Shown here: positions 25,026 to 32,768 of the stretch, piece by piece
Position numbering within the stretch: position 1 is the first letter of the stretch
How the letters are laid out: each line of letters opens with the position of its first letter
NCBI RefSeq assembly: GCF_039533685.1
Contig: NZ_BAAATZ010000029.1
Coordinates: 452,404-516,403 of the forward strand
Reading direction: 5' to 3'
Origin: Actinocorallia aurantiaca
Lineage (GTDB): Bacteria; Actinomycetota; Actinomycetes; Streptosporangiales; Streptosporangiaceae
Length of the DNA: 64,000 nucleotides
Position numbers and translations under genes: made by a program
Notes under the pieces: generated by a model
The model's database searches: none
What the model saw: the letters and a program-made list of their open reading frames with translations, nothing else
What the model was told of the DNA's origin: nothing

Positions 25026-25061
25026 AGGATGAACACCAGAGCCGGGTTCGTCAAATCGAAC
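25026..25061 (-). promoter_or_regulatory. azlC promoter overlapped by an inverted repeat
   Basis: On the minus strand TTGACG (25049-25054) and CATCCT (25026-25031) are 17 bp apart, placing transcript start at or next to the azlC ATG. GTTCG (25046-25050) and CGAAC (25057-25061) form an inverted repeat over the -35 box, a natural site for the divergent XRE-cupin regulator. Confidence 0.55.
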
Positions 25062-25096
25062 GAAAGGACTTCTGGAGCGAACATGGAGCGAACACC

Positions 25097-25678
25097 GTGA
25101 CGCACAGCCCCGCGAACGCCGCCCCCTCCCCCGCCGGGGTCATCCAGACGATCGCCTCGGCCGTCCGCCGCGAGCGCGAACGCGCCGGGCTGACCCTCAC
25201 CGAGCTGGCCCGCCGCGCCGGCCTGGCCAAGTCCACGCTCTCCCAGCTGGAGTCGGGCTCGGGCAATCCCAGCGTGGAGACGCTGTGGGCGCTGGGCATG
25301 GCGCTCGGGGTGCCCTTCAGCCGCCTGGTGGAGCCGGACGCCCCCCGCACCCGTCTCATCCGCGCCGGGCAGGGCCCCGCCACCCGTTCCCAGGAGTCGG
25401 ACTACACCGCCGCCCTGCTCGCCTCCTGCCCGCCCGGCGCGCGCCGCGACCTCTACCGCATCACCGCCGAGCCGGGCCCGCCCCTGGACTCCCGCCCCCA
25501 CCAGGCGGGCACCGTCGAGCACGTCGTCCTCAGCACCGGCCGCGCCCTGGCGGGCCCCGCGGAGTCCCCCGTGGAGCTCCACCCGGGCGACTACCTCACC
25601 TACCCCGGCGACGCCCCCCACACCTTCGCCGCGCTCTCTCCCGGCACCACCGCGGTCTTCGCGATGGAGCACCCCTGA
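25097..25678 (+). CDS. XRE-cupin transcriptional regulator
   Basis: A 193-residue regulator with an N-terminal HTH_3 domain (IASAVRRERERAGLTLTELARRAGLAKSTLSQLESGSGNPSVETLWALGMALGVPFSRLVEP, residues about 18-78) and a C-terminal cupin_2 sensor domain (HQAGTVEHVVLSTGRALAGPAESPVELHPGDYLTYPGDAPHTFAAL). This class often controls amino acid or polyamine metabolism and is commonly divergent from AzlCD. The GTG start has GGAG upstream. Autoregulation and control of azlCD through the GTTCG/CGAAC site is inferred. Confidence 0.9.
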   Translation: MTHSPANAAPSPAGVIQTIASAVRRERERAGLTLTELARRAGLAKSTLSQLESGSGNPSVETLWALGMALGVPFSRLVEPDAPRTRLIRAGQGPATRSQESDYTAALLASCPPGARRDLYRITAEPGPPLDSRPHQAGTVEHVVLSTGRALAGPAESPVELHPGDYLTYPGDAPHTFAALSPGTTAVFAMEHP

Positions 25679-25829
25679 ACGGAGCGAGAGCACGAACGCC
25701 GGCGCGCCCCCCTGCCGGTCAGTGGATCGACGCAGCCGCCCAGTAGCGGCCCCCGCGTGCTCCGCCTGCTTCTGGCGCGCATCCTGCGCAGGTGCGTCCG
25801 CGTGAGGCGGCAGGGCCCGCGCGGGCCGG

Positions 25830-26240
25830 TCAGGTGATGGCGATGGTGCCCTGGGCGACCGCGCACAGGGTCTGGGAGCCTTCGGCGTCGATGGTGGACA
25901 GGTCGCAGCGGCAGACCACGCGGGTGCGGCCGGCGCGCACCACCCGGGCGTGGGCGCGCAGGGTGCGGCCGTCGGCGGGGCGCAGGTAGTCGATGGTGAA
26001 CCCGGAGGTGATGACTCCGGCTCCCGCGACGGCCCCGGCGGCGAAGGTCAGGGCGTTGTCCGCGGCGTAGCCGAGCACGCCGCCGTGCAGGACGCCGTTC
26101 TGCTGGCGCAACTCGTCCTGGATGTCCAGTTCCAGGGTCGCCTGACCGTCGCCGAACGCGGTGATGCGGGCGCCGAGCAGCACGCTGAAGGGCTGGGCGG
26201 CCAGGACCTTCTGGGCGAACGCGAGATCGGGAATGTCCAT
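25830..26240 (-). CDS. PaaI-family hotdog thioesterase
   Basis: A 136-residue single hotdog-fold thioesterase, hydrolysing acyl- or aryl-CoA esters. The core motif LRQQNGVLHGGVLGYAADNALTFAA carries the HGG turn over the central helix, with Asp in the catalytic position. TSGFTIDYLRPADG is the conserved strand that follows. It is divergent from a MarR regulator, and a 30-bp near-perfect palindrome spans its start region, so it is almost certainly a MarR target. Confidence 0.9.
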   Translation of the reverse strand: MDIPDLAFAQKVLAAQPFSVLLGARITAFGDGQATLELDIQDELRQQNGVLHGGVLGYAADNALTFAAGAVAGAGVITSGFTIDYLRPADGRTLRAHARVVRAGRTRVVCRCDLSTIDAEGSQTLCAVAQGTIAIT

Positions 26241-26244
26241 GTCA

Positions 26245-26274
26245 CATCCTCACTTCATATGTGAAGTGAGGATG
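26245..26274. promoter_or_regulatory. MarR operator: 13-bp-arm palindrome
   Basis: Arms CATCCTCACTTCA (26245-26257) and TGAAGTGAGGATG (26262-26274) around TATG. It starts five bases upstream of the thioesterase ATG and ends 34 bp before the marR ATG, so a bound dimer would block both divergent genes. Confidence 0.8.
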
Positions 26275-26307
26275 GCCTCCCCCGGCCGCGTCTGTCAACA
26301 TCGACCC

Positions 26308-26733
26308 ATGCCCGAACCCGACCAGCGCCTCTTCTTCCTGCTCCAGCGCGCCGCCCACCGGCTGCGCCTGGACGCCGACCGCCGCTGCCTGGCCGTGGCC
26401 GGGATCACCACCGCCCAGCTCGGCGCGCTGTTCGCGGTCCGCGACCGGCCGGGCGTCACCCAGCGGCAGCTCGCGGGCGTCCTGGGCCTGCGCGAGTCGG
26501 CGGTCACCTCCCTCGTCGCCCGCCTGGCCGCCGCCGGCCTCCTCACCCGCGGCGCCCACCCCAGCGAGCACCGGGCGGTGGTGCTGGAGCTGTCGGACGG
26601 CGGCCTGGCCGCCCTGCGCGCCGCCCAGCCGGAGATCGACCGCTTCAACGCCGAACTGCGGGCCGTCCTGGGCGACGAGGACTTCACCCGGACGCTCGCG
26701 GCCCTGCGCACTCTCGCCTACGACGACGCCTGA
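26308..26733 (+). CDS. MarR family repressor
   Basis: A 141-residue winged-helix MarR regulator: RLFFLLQRAAHRLRLDADRRCLAVAGITTAQLGALFAV is the dimerisation and first helices, QRQLAGVLGLRESAVTSLVARLAAAGLLTRGAHPSEHRAVVLELSDGG is the recognition helix and wing (RxxxH-R pattern). It likely senses an acyl- or aryl-CoA or phenolic ligand and represses itself and the PaaI thioesterase through the palindrome at 26245. Confidence 0.9.
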   Translation: MPEPDQRLFFLLQRAAHRLRLDADRRCLAVAGITTAQLGALFAVRDRPGVTQRQLAGVLGLRESAVTSLVARLAAAGLLTRGAHPSEHRAVVLELSDGGLAALRAAQPEIDRFNAELRAVLGDEDFTRTLAALRTLAYDDA

Positions 26734-26768
26734 AGTTCCATCCCACCTCATCACCGACATTTCGTCTC

Positions 26769-26790
26769 TAGGGCCCCGGTTGTGGCCCTA
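26769..26790. terminator. Short hairpin after marR
   Basis: TAGGGCC (26769-26775) pairs with GGCCCTA (26784-26790) across an 8-nt loop, 36 bp after the marR stop and before the next gene. Confidence 0.45.
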
Positions 26791-26806
26791 AGATCTTGCG
26801 CCGGGG

Positions 26807-27385
26807 GTGGTTTCCGTGGGAGCACACGCACGTCGGCGTCCCGTCACCGCGAAGGCCGCGGGGGCGGCCGCCGTCCTGGCCGCGGCCGGGCTTTCGGTGG
26901 TGCTGCTGGGCACCGACGGCGACTCCGAGGCGCCCGCGGACGCCGGCGAGATCCGCACCCTGGCGCCCGCGACGGTGTCGGTCTCCCCCGACGACGGCCA
27001 CGGCGACCCGACGCAGCCGGAGATCTCCGCAAAACCGGTCACGGCGGTTCCCAAGCCGACCGTCACCACGGCGAGCCCCACGCCCACCCGCAGCAAGACG
27101 GCCCCTCCGGCCGCCCCGAGCGCGGCGCCCACGACGAACGAGCCCGCCGCCCCTGTCGTCCCCGGCGTGGTGGGACTGACCGTCGAGCAGGCCGCGGTGA
27201 CGCTCGCGGCCGCCGGTTACGGCCACGAGGTGGTCTGCCAGGACGGCTTCCCCACCGGCCGGGTCGCCTCCCAGCAGCCGGCGGCCGGGCAGCAGTGGTC
27301 CCGGGGCGGGCGGGTTGCCCTGTTCGTCCCGCAAGGGCGCTGCCGGTCCGACCGGCCCGGCCGCCCCTGGGACGACGACGACTGA
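26807..27385 (+). CDS. Membrane-anchored PASTA-domain protein
   Basis: A 192-residue protein with a basic N-terminus, one membrane/signal segment (AAGAAAVLAAAGLSVVLLG, residues about 19-37), a long Thr/Pro/Ala linker, and one C-terminal PASTA domain: VVPGVVGLTVEQAAVTLAAAGYGHEVVCQDGFPTGRVASQQPAAGQQWSRGGRVALFVPQG. PASTA domains bind peptidoglycan fragments or muropeptides. There is no kinase or transpeptidase domain, so it is a stand-alone envelope protein. GTG at 26807 or 26816 is the start. Confidence 0.8.
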   Translation: MVSVGAHARRRPVTAKAAGAAAVLAAAGLSVVLLGTDGDSEAPADAGEIRTLAPATVSVSPDDGHGDPTQPEISAKPVTAVPKPTVTTASPTPTRSKTAPPAAPSAAPTTNEPAAPVVPGVVGLTVEQAAVTLAAAGYGHEVVCQDGFPTGRVASQQPAAGQQWSRGGRVALFVPQGRCRSDRPGRPWDDDD

Positions 27386-27417
27386 CCCGCCGCCCTCCGG
27401 TCGGTTACATTCCCTTC

Positions 27418-28440
27418 ATGCGCCCCACCCGGCTCGTTCCCCTGACCGTCGAGAACTCCACCGGCCGCTACGCCGACCTCATCCGGGCCAAGACCGGCAC
27501 CGGACAGCTGTCGCCGGGCACCGCCGAGATCTACGTCCGCGACGTCCTGACGTTCTGCGAGATGGCGGGACCGCACCGCGTGCTGGACGAGCTGACGGGC
27601 GAGGACATCGACGAGGTCCTGCTGGCCTTCGCCCGCAAACCCGACGGGCGGCGCCGCGTCCCCGCCGCCGCCTCCGCGCCGCAGAGCGCCGCCTCCCAGT
27701 CGCGTTTCCGCCGCTCCCTGACGGTGTTCTTCCGCCACGCGGTCCTGTCGGGGTGGGTGCAGCTCGACCCGATGCCGGCCGCCACCGTCCGCGCCCGCGA
27801 GCGCGGCGGGCTGCGCACCGAGCGCCGCGCCCTGACCCGCGAGCAGGCGGGCGGCCTCATCACCGCGGCCCGCTCCCTGGCCGACGACCCTCCGGACGCC
27901 GCCCGCCGCGACGACCAGCGCACCGAGCTGCGCGACGCCCTCGTGGTGGTCATGCTCGCCACGCTCGGCCCCCGCGTCTCGGAGCTGGTCGGCGCGGACC
28001 TGGAGCACTTCTTCACCAGCGACGGCGTCCGCTACTGGCGGGTCCTGGGCAAGGGCGGCCGCACCCGCGACCTGCCGCTTCCCCCGCCCGTCGCCGCGCT
28101 CCTGGACGCCTACACCGCCGAGGGCCGCCCCCGCCTGGACCGCGGCCGCGAGGGCCGCGCGCTGCTGCTGTCCTGGCGGGGGCGGCGCCTGGCGCGCGGC
28201 GACGTCCAGCCCGTCATCGACCGCGTCCTGCGCCGGGTCGCCCCCGCCGACCGCCGCGCCGTCACCCCTCACGGCCTGCGCCACACCACCGCCACCCACC
28301 TGCTGGCCGCGGCCACCGACCTGGACGCCGTGCGCCGCGTCCTGGGCCATTCCGACCTGTCGACCCTCACCCGCTACCGCGACGCCCTGCCCGGCGAGCT
28401 GGAGGCCGCCATGCGCGTCCACCCCCTCCTGCCGCCCTGA
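27418..28440 (+). CDS. Tyrosine recombinase/integrase (XerC/D-like)
   Basis: A 340-residue tyrosine site-specific recombinase. An N-terminal SAM-like core-binding domain (YADLIRAKTGTGQLSPGTAEIYVRDVLTFCEMAG, residues about 17-140) precedes the catalytic domain. The catalytic residues are visible: Arg in LGPRVSELVGAD, Lys region in VLGKGGRTRDLPL, HxxR in PHGLRHTTATHLL, His in RRVLGHSDLST, and the nucleophile Tyr in TLTRYRDALP. No attachment sites or mobile genes surround it, so it may be a resident recombinase and not an active element integrase. The ATG is six bases after CATTCC, without a strong ribosome binding site. Confidence 0.85.
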   Translation: MRPTRLVPLTVENSTGRYADLIRAKTGTGQLSPGTAEIYVRDVLTFCEMAGPHRVLDELTGEDIDEVLLAFARKPDGRRRVPAAASAPQSAASQSRFRRSLTVFFRHAVLSGWVQLDPMPAATVRARERGGLRTERRALTREQAGGLITAARSLADDPPDAARRDDQRTELRDALVVVMLATLGPRVSELVGADLEHFFTSDGVRYWRVLGKGGRTRDLPLPPPVAALLDAYTAEGRPRLDRGREGRALLLSWRGRRLARGDVQPVIDRVLRRVAPADRRAVTPHGLRHTTATHLLAAATDLDAVRRVLGHSDLSTLTRYRDALPGELEAAMRVHPLLPP

Positions 28441-28481
28441 CCCGCGAGCGGACGGGCCCGCGGAGCGCCCGCCGAAGGCGC

Positions 28482-29063
28482 TCAGCCGGTGAAGGCCTCG
28501 ATGAGGGACCACACGGCCAGGCCCGCCATGCACAGCCCGCCGAGCCGCTGGACGGTCTTCAACGGCACGCGCCGGACGATGAGCCGGCCGGCCAGCAGGG
28601 CCAGCGCGGAGACGGACATGAGGGCGGCGGCCGAGCCGATCGCGGTGGGCAGCAGCCCGTTGGACGCGGAGAGGTTGGCGGTGGTGATCTGGGTGAGGTC
28701 GCCCCATTCGCTGATGAACACGGCGGTGAACGCGGTGGAGAAGACGGGCCAGAAGCCGGTCAGGGCCCTGACGCCGCCCTCCTCGCCGTCCTCGTCCCCG
28801 CCGCGCAGCAGCATGAACGCGCCGAAGGCGAAGAGCGAGGCGGAGACGAGCTTGACCGCCGTGTTGGGCAGCAGGCCGATCAGCCCGCCGACGCCCACCG
28901 CGATGGCGACGTGCACGAGGAACGCGGTGGAGGCGCCCAGCCACACGTACAGGGGGCGCATGCGGGTGCCCATGGCCAGGGACGCGAACATCGTCTTGTC
29001 GGGGAGCTCGGCGAGGAAGATCAGCCCGAAGGCCGTGAGGATCGCCAGGGGGTCGAGGGACAT
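28482..29063 (-). CDS. TMEM165/GDT1 (UPF0016) family manganese exporter
   Basis: A 193-residue membrane protein of the UPF0016 family, cation exporters for Mn2+ (and Ca2+). Two copies of the signature motif are present: FLAELPDKTMFASLAMG near residue 20 and FISEWGDLTQITTANLSA near 128. Six hydrophobic segments and a central acidic loop (GGDEDGEEGG) fit the family. The ATG at 29063 begins MSLDPLAILTAFGLIFLAELPDKT; the frame upstream is leader. The leader carries a yybP-ykoY-type motif, which links the gene to manganese sensing. Confidence 0.92.
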   Translation of the reverse strand: MSLDPLAILTAFGLIFLAELPDKTMFASLAMGTRMRPLYVWLGASTAFLVHVAIAVGVGGLIGLLPNTAVKLVSASLFAFGAFMLLRGGDEDGEEGGVRALTGFWPVFSTAFTAVFISEWGDLTQITTANLSASNGLLPTAIGSAAALMSVSALALLAGRLIVRRVPLKTVQRLGGLCMAGLAVWSLIEAFTG

Positions 29064-29155
29064 GCCGGTCGGCTTTCTGCTCGGAGCCGGGCCCCGCAGG
29101 TCCACGAAGTCGCCCGTTTCACGGATGAGGACCGCTCGGCCCGGCATGACGGACC

Positions 29156-29310
29156 GGCACCGCGCCGGGAGGCGCGGCACCGTTCATGCCTTGGCCGAAG
29201 GTCTCGTCCATCGCGCCCCTTGTTCAGGGCCGCGACCCGGCGACCGGGACATCCGAGGACGTCCAGTATGTCGATCAGCCGGCGGGGTGGGACTACTCCC
29301 CTTCGCTGCC
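29156..29310 (-). ncRNA. yybP-ykoY-type manganese riboswitch
   Basis: On the minus strand the leader has both diagnostic loops of this class: GGGGAGTAGTC (29301-29291) and GACGAGACCTT (29208-29198). Helix P1 closes them exactly: CGAAGG (29305-29300) with CCTTCG (29201-29196). A downstream hairpin with CCGCGCC/GGCGCGG core (29156-29181) could be the expression platform. It precedes the UPF0016 manganese exporter, a gene class known to be controlled by this riboswitch. Mn2+ should turn expression on. Confidence 0.82.
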
Positions 29311-29360
29311 TGCCAGGGTAGCCGATGATCCCGCCTGGACGGGCCTCCGGGGGCGTCCCC

Positions 29361-30323
29361 TCACAGGCGGTGCCGAAGGCCCAGCTCCTGCGGATAGGGG
29401 TCCAGGTAGGTCTGGCCGACCACGTACGGCAGCTCCTCGCCCAGGGCGTGGTGGCGCAGCAGCGCCACCGGCAGGCTCAGCGGCACCCGCCCCGCCTCGA
29501 ACTCGCCGATCGTCTCCACCAGGTCGTGGCGGCGCGGCCCGTTCAGGCGGGCGGTCAGCAGGCTGAACACGTGCTGCAGGGCGTTGACGTGGCGGCCCCG
29601 GGAGGGGCGGACGCCCAGCGCCCGCGTGAACACCCGCCGGTAGGCCAGTGCGGTCTCCTCCCGGGGCGCGGTGCCCGCCCGCGCCACGATCCGGCCGCTC
29701 TCCCGGTAGGCCTCCGGTTCGTGCGCCATGATCTGCAGCTTGTGCCGGCTGTGGAAGGCCACCAGGTCGCCCGCGCGCCACCCGCCGGCCAGCAGTTCCC
29801 GCAGCCGGGCGTGCGCGAAGATCCGCTCCACGAAGTGCTCGCGCAGCACCGGGTCGTTCAGCCGCCCCTCCTCCTCCACCGGGAGGTCGGGTCGGGCGTC
29901 CGTCAGCGCCGCGGCGAACGCGCCCCGCCCCCGGTGGTCGACGGGCTGGCCGTCGGTGCGCTCCCCGGGCAGGCCGGCGCTGTAGCGCGGCACGCCGAAC
30001 AGCCCGCACGAGGGCGAGCGGGCCTTGAACACGAACCCGTCCAGCTCCTCCCACGAAGGCGCCGTCCGTCCGGTCAGCTCGGCGACCGCTCCCGAGTGGT
30101 CGGCGGTGCCGTCCTTGGCGGCCAGTCTCCCGTCGCTGAGCAGCCGCACCATCGGCCGCGGCGCCCCCAGCCCGATCTCCATCTCGGGGCAGACCGGCTC
30201 CCAGGACACGTACCGGGCGAGTTCGTCGGTGAGGAACCGGCACCTGCTGTGCCCGCCGTTGTAGCGCACGGGACTGCCCAGCAGGCACCCCGAGACCCCC
30301 ACCCGCGGCCGGACGACGTCCAT
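29361..30323 (-). CDS. YbgA-like protein: DUF523 plus DUF1722
   Basis: A 320-residue two-domain protein. Residues about 1-155 are DUF523 (VGVSGCLLGSPVRYNGGHSRCRFL, WEPVCPEMEIGLGAPRPMVRL, FVFKARSPSCGLFGVPRYS), with three conserved cysteines that could bind a cofactor or metal. Residues about 190-315 are DUF1722 (LVAFHSRHKLQIMAHEPEAYRESGRIVA, VNALQHVFSLL). E. coli YbgA is encoded next to photolyase, and here too the gene is divergent from a photolyase, 132 bp apart. A role in thiouracil/tRNA or photolyase support has been discussed for relatives but is not established. Confidence 0.88.
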   Translation of the reverse strand: MDVVRPRVGVSGCLLGSPVRYNGGHSRCRFLTDELARYVSWEPVCPEMEIGLGAPRPMVRLLSDGRLAAKDGTADHSGAVAELTGRTAPSWEELDGFVFKARSPSCGLFGVPRYSAGLPGERTDGQPVDHRGRGAFAAALTDARPDLPVEEEGRLNDPVLREHFVERIFAHARLRELLAGGWRAGDLVAFHSRHKLQIMAHEPEAYRESGRIVARAGTAPREETALAYRRVFTRALGVRPSRGRHVNALQHVFSLLTARLNGPRRHDLVETIGEFEAGRVPLSLPVALLRHHALGEELPYVVGQTYLDPYPQELGLRHRL

Positions 30324-30428
30324 GGCTCCCCCCTTCCAGCCTTCATAGCCCCCGTCCGGGGCGCATCTCCACCAACGGAACCCCAAAACGAGCGCATCCC
30401 TCCGGTAGGGCGACCCGGACGGGAAATA

Positions 30429-30449
30429 CCTTGGGAGAGCCAAGGGGGG
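30429..30449 (+). promoter_or_regulatory. Hairpin overlapping the photolyase ribosome binding site
   Basis: CCTTGG (30429-30434) pairs with CCAAGG (30440-30445) around GAGAG. The right arm is part of the AAGGGGGG ribosome binding site (30442-30449) that serves the CTG start at 30456, so the hairpin could limit translation. Confidence 0.4.
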
Positions 30450-30455
30450 CGCCGT

Positions 30456-31772
30456 CTGAACACCTCGATCATGCTCTTCACCCGCGACCTGCGGGTCCAC
30501 GACAACCCCGCGCTGCACGCCGCCGTGGCCGACGGCGATCACGTGGTCCCGGTGTTCGTGTGGGACGAGGCGATCCTGGCCGGGCCGATGGCGGTGCCCA
30601 ACCGGCTGCGCTTTTTGTCCGAGAGCCTCGAAGACCTGCGCCGTACCCTGCGCTCCCTGGGCGGCGACCTGATCGTGCGGCGAGGCGAGGTCGCCGCCGT
30701 GGCGGGCGAGATCGCCGCCCGCACCGGGGCCCGCTCCCTCTTCATAGCCGACGACCACTCCGATCACGCCCGCCGCCGCCTCGCCGCGCTGCGCGAGCTG
30801 CCCCTGCGGGTCACGGCCACGCCCGGCCTGACCGTCGTGCCCCCCGGGGACCTCACCCCCTCCTCGGGCGGCGCCCTCTACCGGGTCTTCACCCCTTACT
30901 GGCGGGCCTGGAGCGCCGTGCCGCGCGATCCGCTCCTGCCGCCGCCCGAACGGATCACCCTTCCTCCTGGCCTGGAGGCCGACACGCCGCCGGACCCTCC
31001 TACCTCAGGTCACTCCCCGGCTCTGCTGCCCGGCGGGGAGGACGAAGGGCGCCGCCGGCTCGCCGCCTGGGTCTCCGGCGGGCTCGCCGACTACGACGAC
31101 GAACGCAACGAACTCGCCCGCGACGGCACCTCCCGCCTCAGCGCCCACCTGCGCTTCGGCACCCTCTCGCCCCGGGAGGTCCTGCACGCCACCTCCGCCT
31201 GCGAGCCCTTCACCCGCCAGCTCGCCTGGCGCGACTTCCACTACCAGCTCGCCGCCGCCTTCCCCGACCTGAGCTGGCGCGACTACCGGCCCGGCAGGGT
31301 CGACTTCCGCGACGACCCCGACGCGCTGGAGGCGTGGTGCGGCGCCGAGACCGGCGTTCCCATCATCGACGCCGCCCAGCGCCAGCTCCACCACGAGGGG
31401 TTCATGCACAACCGCGCCCGCATGATCACCGCGTCGTTCCTCACCCGCGTCCTGCGCGTGGACTGGCGCCACGGCTACCGCCACTTCCGCGACTGGCTGG
31501 CCGACGGCGACATCCCCAACAACGCGGCCAACTGGCAGCGCCTGGCCGGCACCGGCAACGACCCGCGCCCCCGCACCCTCAGCCCCCTGCGCCAGGCCGC
31601 CCGCTTCGACCCCGACGGCTCCTACGTGCACCGCTGGCTGCCCGAGCTGGAGGCGCTGGAGGGCCTGGCCGCCCACCGGCCGTGGAAGGCCGAGCCCTCA
31701 CTGCGCCGCACCCTGCGCTACCCCGCGCCGCTCATCGACCCCGACGAGCCGGTGCGGCGCCGCAGCCGGTGA
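30456..31772 (+). CDS. phrB: Deoxyribodipyrimidine photolyase, probable CTG start
   Basis: A 438-residue class I DNA photolyase that repairs cyclobutane pyrimidine dimers with blue light. The N-terminal antenna domain starts TSIMLFTRDLRVHDNPAL, and the C-terminal FAD domain contains GTSRLSAHLRFGTLSPREVLH, RQLAWRDFHYQL, DAAQRQLHHEGFMHNRARMITASFL, and DIPNNAANWQRLAGTGNDPRP. The Trp electron-transfer chain region is present. I place the start at CTG 30456 (read as Met-Asn-Thr-Ser-Ile), because AAGGGGGG lies seven bases upstream and family members begin at that residue. The first ATG, at 30471, would have a 21-bp spacing and lose part of strand 1. Confidence 0.9.
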   Translation: MNTSIMLFTRDLRVHDNPALHAAVADGDHVVPVFVWDEAILAGPMAVPNRLRFLSESLEDLRRTLRSLGGDLIVRRGEVAAVAGEIAARTGARSLFIADDHSDHARRRLAALRELPLRVTATPGLTVVPPGDLTPSSGGALYRVFTPYWRAWSAVPRDPLLPPPERITLPPGLEADTPPDPPTSGHSPALLPGGEDEGRRRLAAWVSGGLADYDDERNELARDGTSRLSAHLRFGTLSPREVLHATSACEPFTRQLAWRDFHYQLAAAFPDLSWRDYRPGRVDFRDDPDALEAWCGAETGVPIIDAAQRQLHHEGFMHNRARMITASFLTRVLRVDWRHGYRHFRDWLADGDIPNNAANWQRLAGTGNDPRPRTLSPLRQAARFDPDGSYVHRWLPELEALEGLAAHRPWKAEPSLRRTLRYPAPLIDPDEPVRRRSR

Positions 31773-31779
31773 GCGGGCT

Positions 31780-32760
31780 TCAGCGGGCGTACTCCGGCGT
31801 CATCGCACGCGCCAGCGCCAGGTGCGTCGCGGCCTCCTCCTCCCGTCCGCCGCGCTGCAGGGTGCGGCCGAGCAGGTAGCGGGTGTAGGAGTCGTCCGGC
31901 GCCTGGGCCACCAGCTCCCGCAGGGCCTTCTCGGCCCGGCCCAGCTGGGCCGAGGCGTAGTAGGCGCGGGCCGCGAGCATTCGCACGCCCCGGTCCCGGC
32001 CGTGGCCCTCCAGCAGCGGGCGCAGCAGCACCAGGGCGCCCAGCGGGTCGCGCCGCTCCAGCAGCGACTCGGCGTGCCGAAGCCGCTCGACCTCCTCGGG
32101 CACCGCCCGGTGCTCCCGGCGCGCGGCGTGGCGGACGAACTCCGCGACCGTCTCGGCGGGCTGGGCTCCGGCCAGGGCCTGCCCCCGCACCACGAGCGTC
32201 GGCGAGGTCGCGACCCCCATGGCCTTGCCGGTGAGCACCAGCTCCCGCACCAGGCCGTCGGCGGCTCCCTCGGCCAGCAGCCGCTCCCCGGCGGCGAACC
32301 CCGCGCCGCGCGCGACGCTCCCCAGGACGCCGGGAGAGCCGATGTCGAGCGCGTCGACGAAGTGGGCCCGAAGAACCCCCTCGACGACGGCGTCCTGCAG
32401 CCGCGGCCCGCCCTCGGCCAGGGCCAGGGCGATCAGCCGGTGGGCGTCGTGGGGGTCGGCCCGCCACGCCGCGCCCCACCGCGGCCCCAGGCCTTCTTCC
32501 GCGGCGATGCGCGCCACCCGGTCGCGGTTGCCCTCCGGGGACAGGCCTGGCGCGCAGGCGGCCAGCGCCTCTCCGGCCGCGGGGTCGGCCAGGGCTTCTT
32601 GCAGGGGGACGGCCTGGGCGGGGGCGGTCGGGTCGATCCGGTAGGGGCGCCACACCACCTCGGCCTGCTCCCCGAGCCCGTTCGCGAGGGCTCGCTCCAG
32701 GCGCCGCTTGCCGATGTAGGCCCAGGGGCAGACCACGTCCGCCCAGATCTCGATACGCAT
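31780..32760 (-). CDS. DsbA-family (FrnE/HCCA-isomerase-like) protein with TPR-like C-terminus
   Basis: A 326-residue protein. Residues 1-215 are a DsbA-family thioredoxin-fold domain of the FrnE/2-hydroxychromene-2-carboxylate isomerase group: MRIEIWADVVCPWAYIGKRRLERAL at the N-terminus, RVARIAAEEGLGP, and the cis-Pro segment MGVATSPTLVVRG. The active site is CPWA, with only the first cysteine, where many relatives have CPWC, so disulphide exchange is doubtful. Residues about 230-326 are TPR-like helices (LLERRDPLGALVLLRPLL, LAARAYYASAQLGRAEKALRELVAQAPDDSYTRYLLGRTLQRGGREEEAATHL). It is divergent from a TetR gene. Confidence 0.85.
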   Translation of the reverse strand: MRIEIWADVVCPWAYIGKRRLERALANGLGEQAEVVWRPYRIDPTAPAQAVPLQEALADPAAGEALAACAPGLSPEGNRDRVARIAAEEGLGPRWGAAWRADPHDAHRLIALALAEGGPRLQDAVVEGVLRAHFVDALDIGSPGVLGSVARGAGFAAGERLLAEGAADGLVRELVLTGKAMGVATSPTLVVRGQALAGAQPAETVAEFVRHAARREHRAVPEEVERLRHAESLLERRDPLGALVLLRPLLEGHGRDRGVRMLAARAYYASAQLGRAEKALRELVAQAPDDSYTRYLLGRTLQRGGREEEAATHLALARAMTPEYAR

Positions 32761-32768
32761 GCCCGCAC

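Noticed and set aside
27418..28440. Tyrosine recombinase as the integrase of a second mobile element
   Set aside because: No repeats resembling att sites, no tRNA and no mobile genes around it; flanks look like ordinary chromosome.
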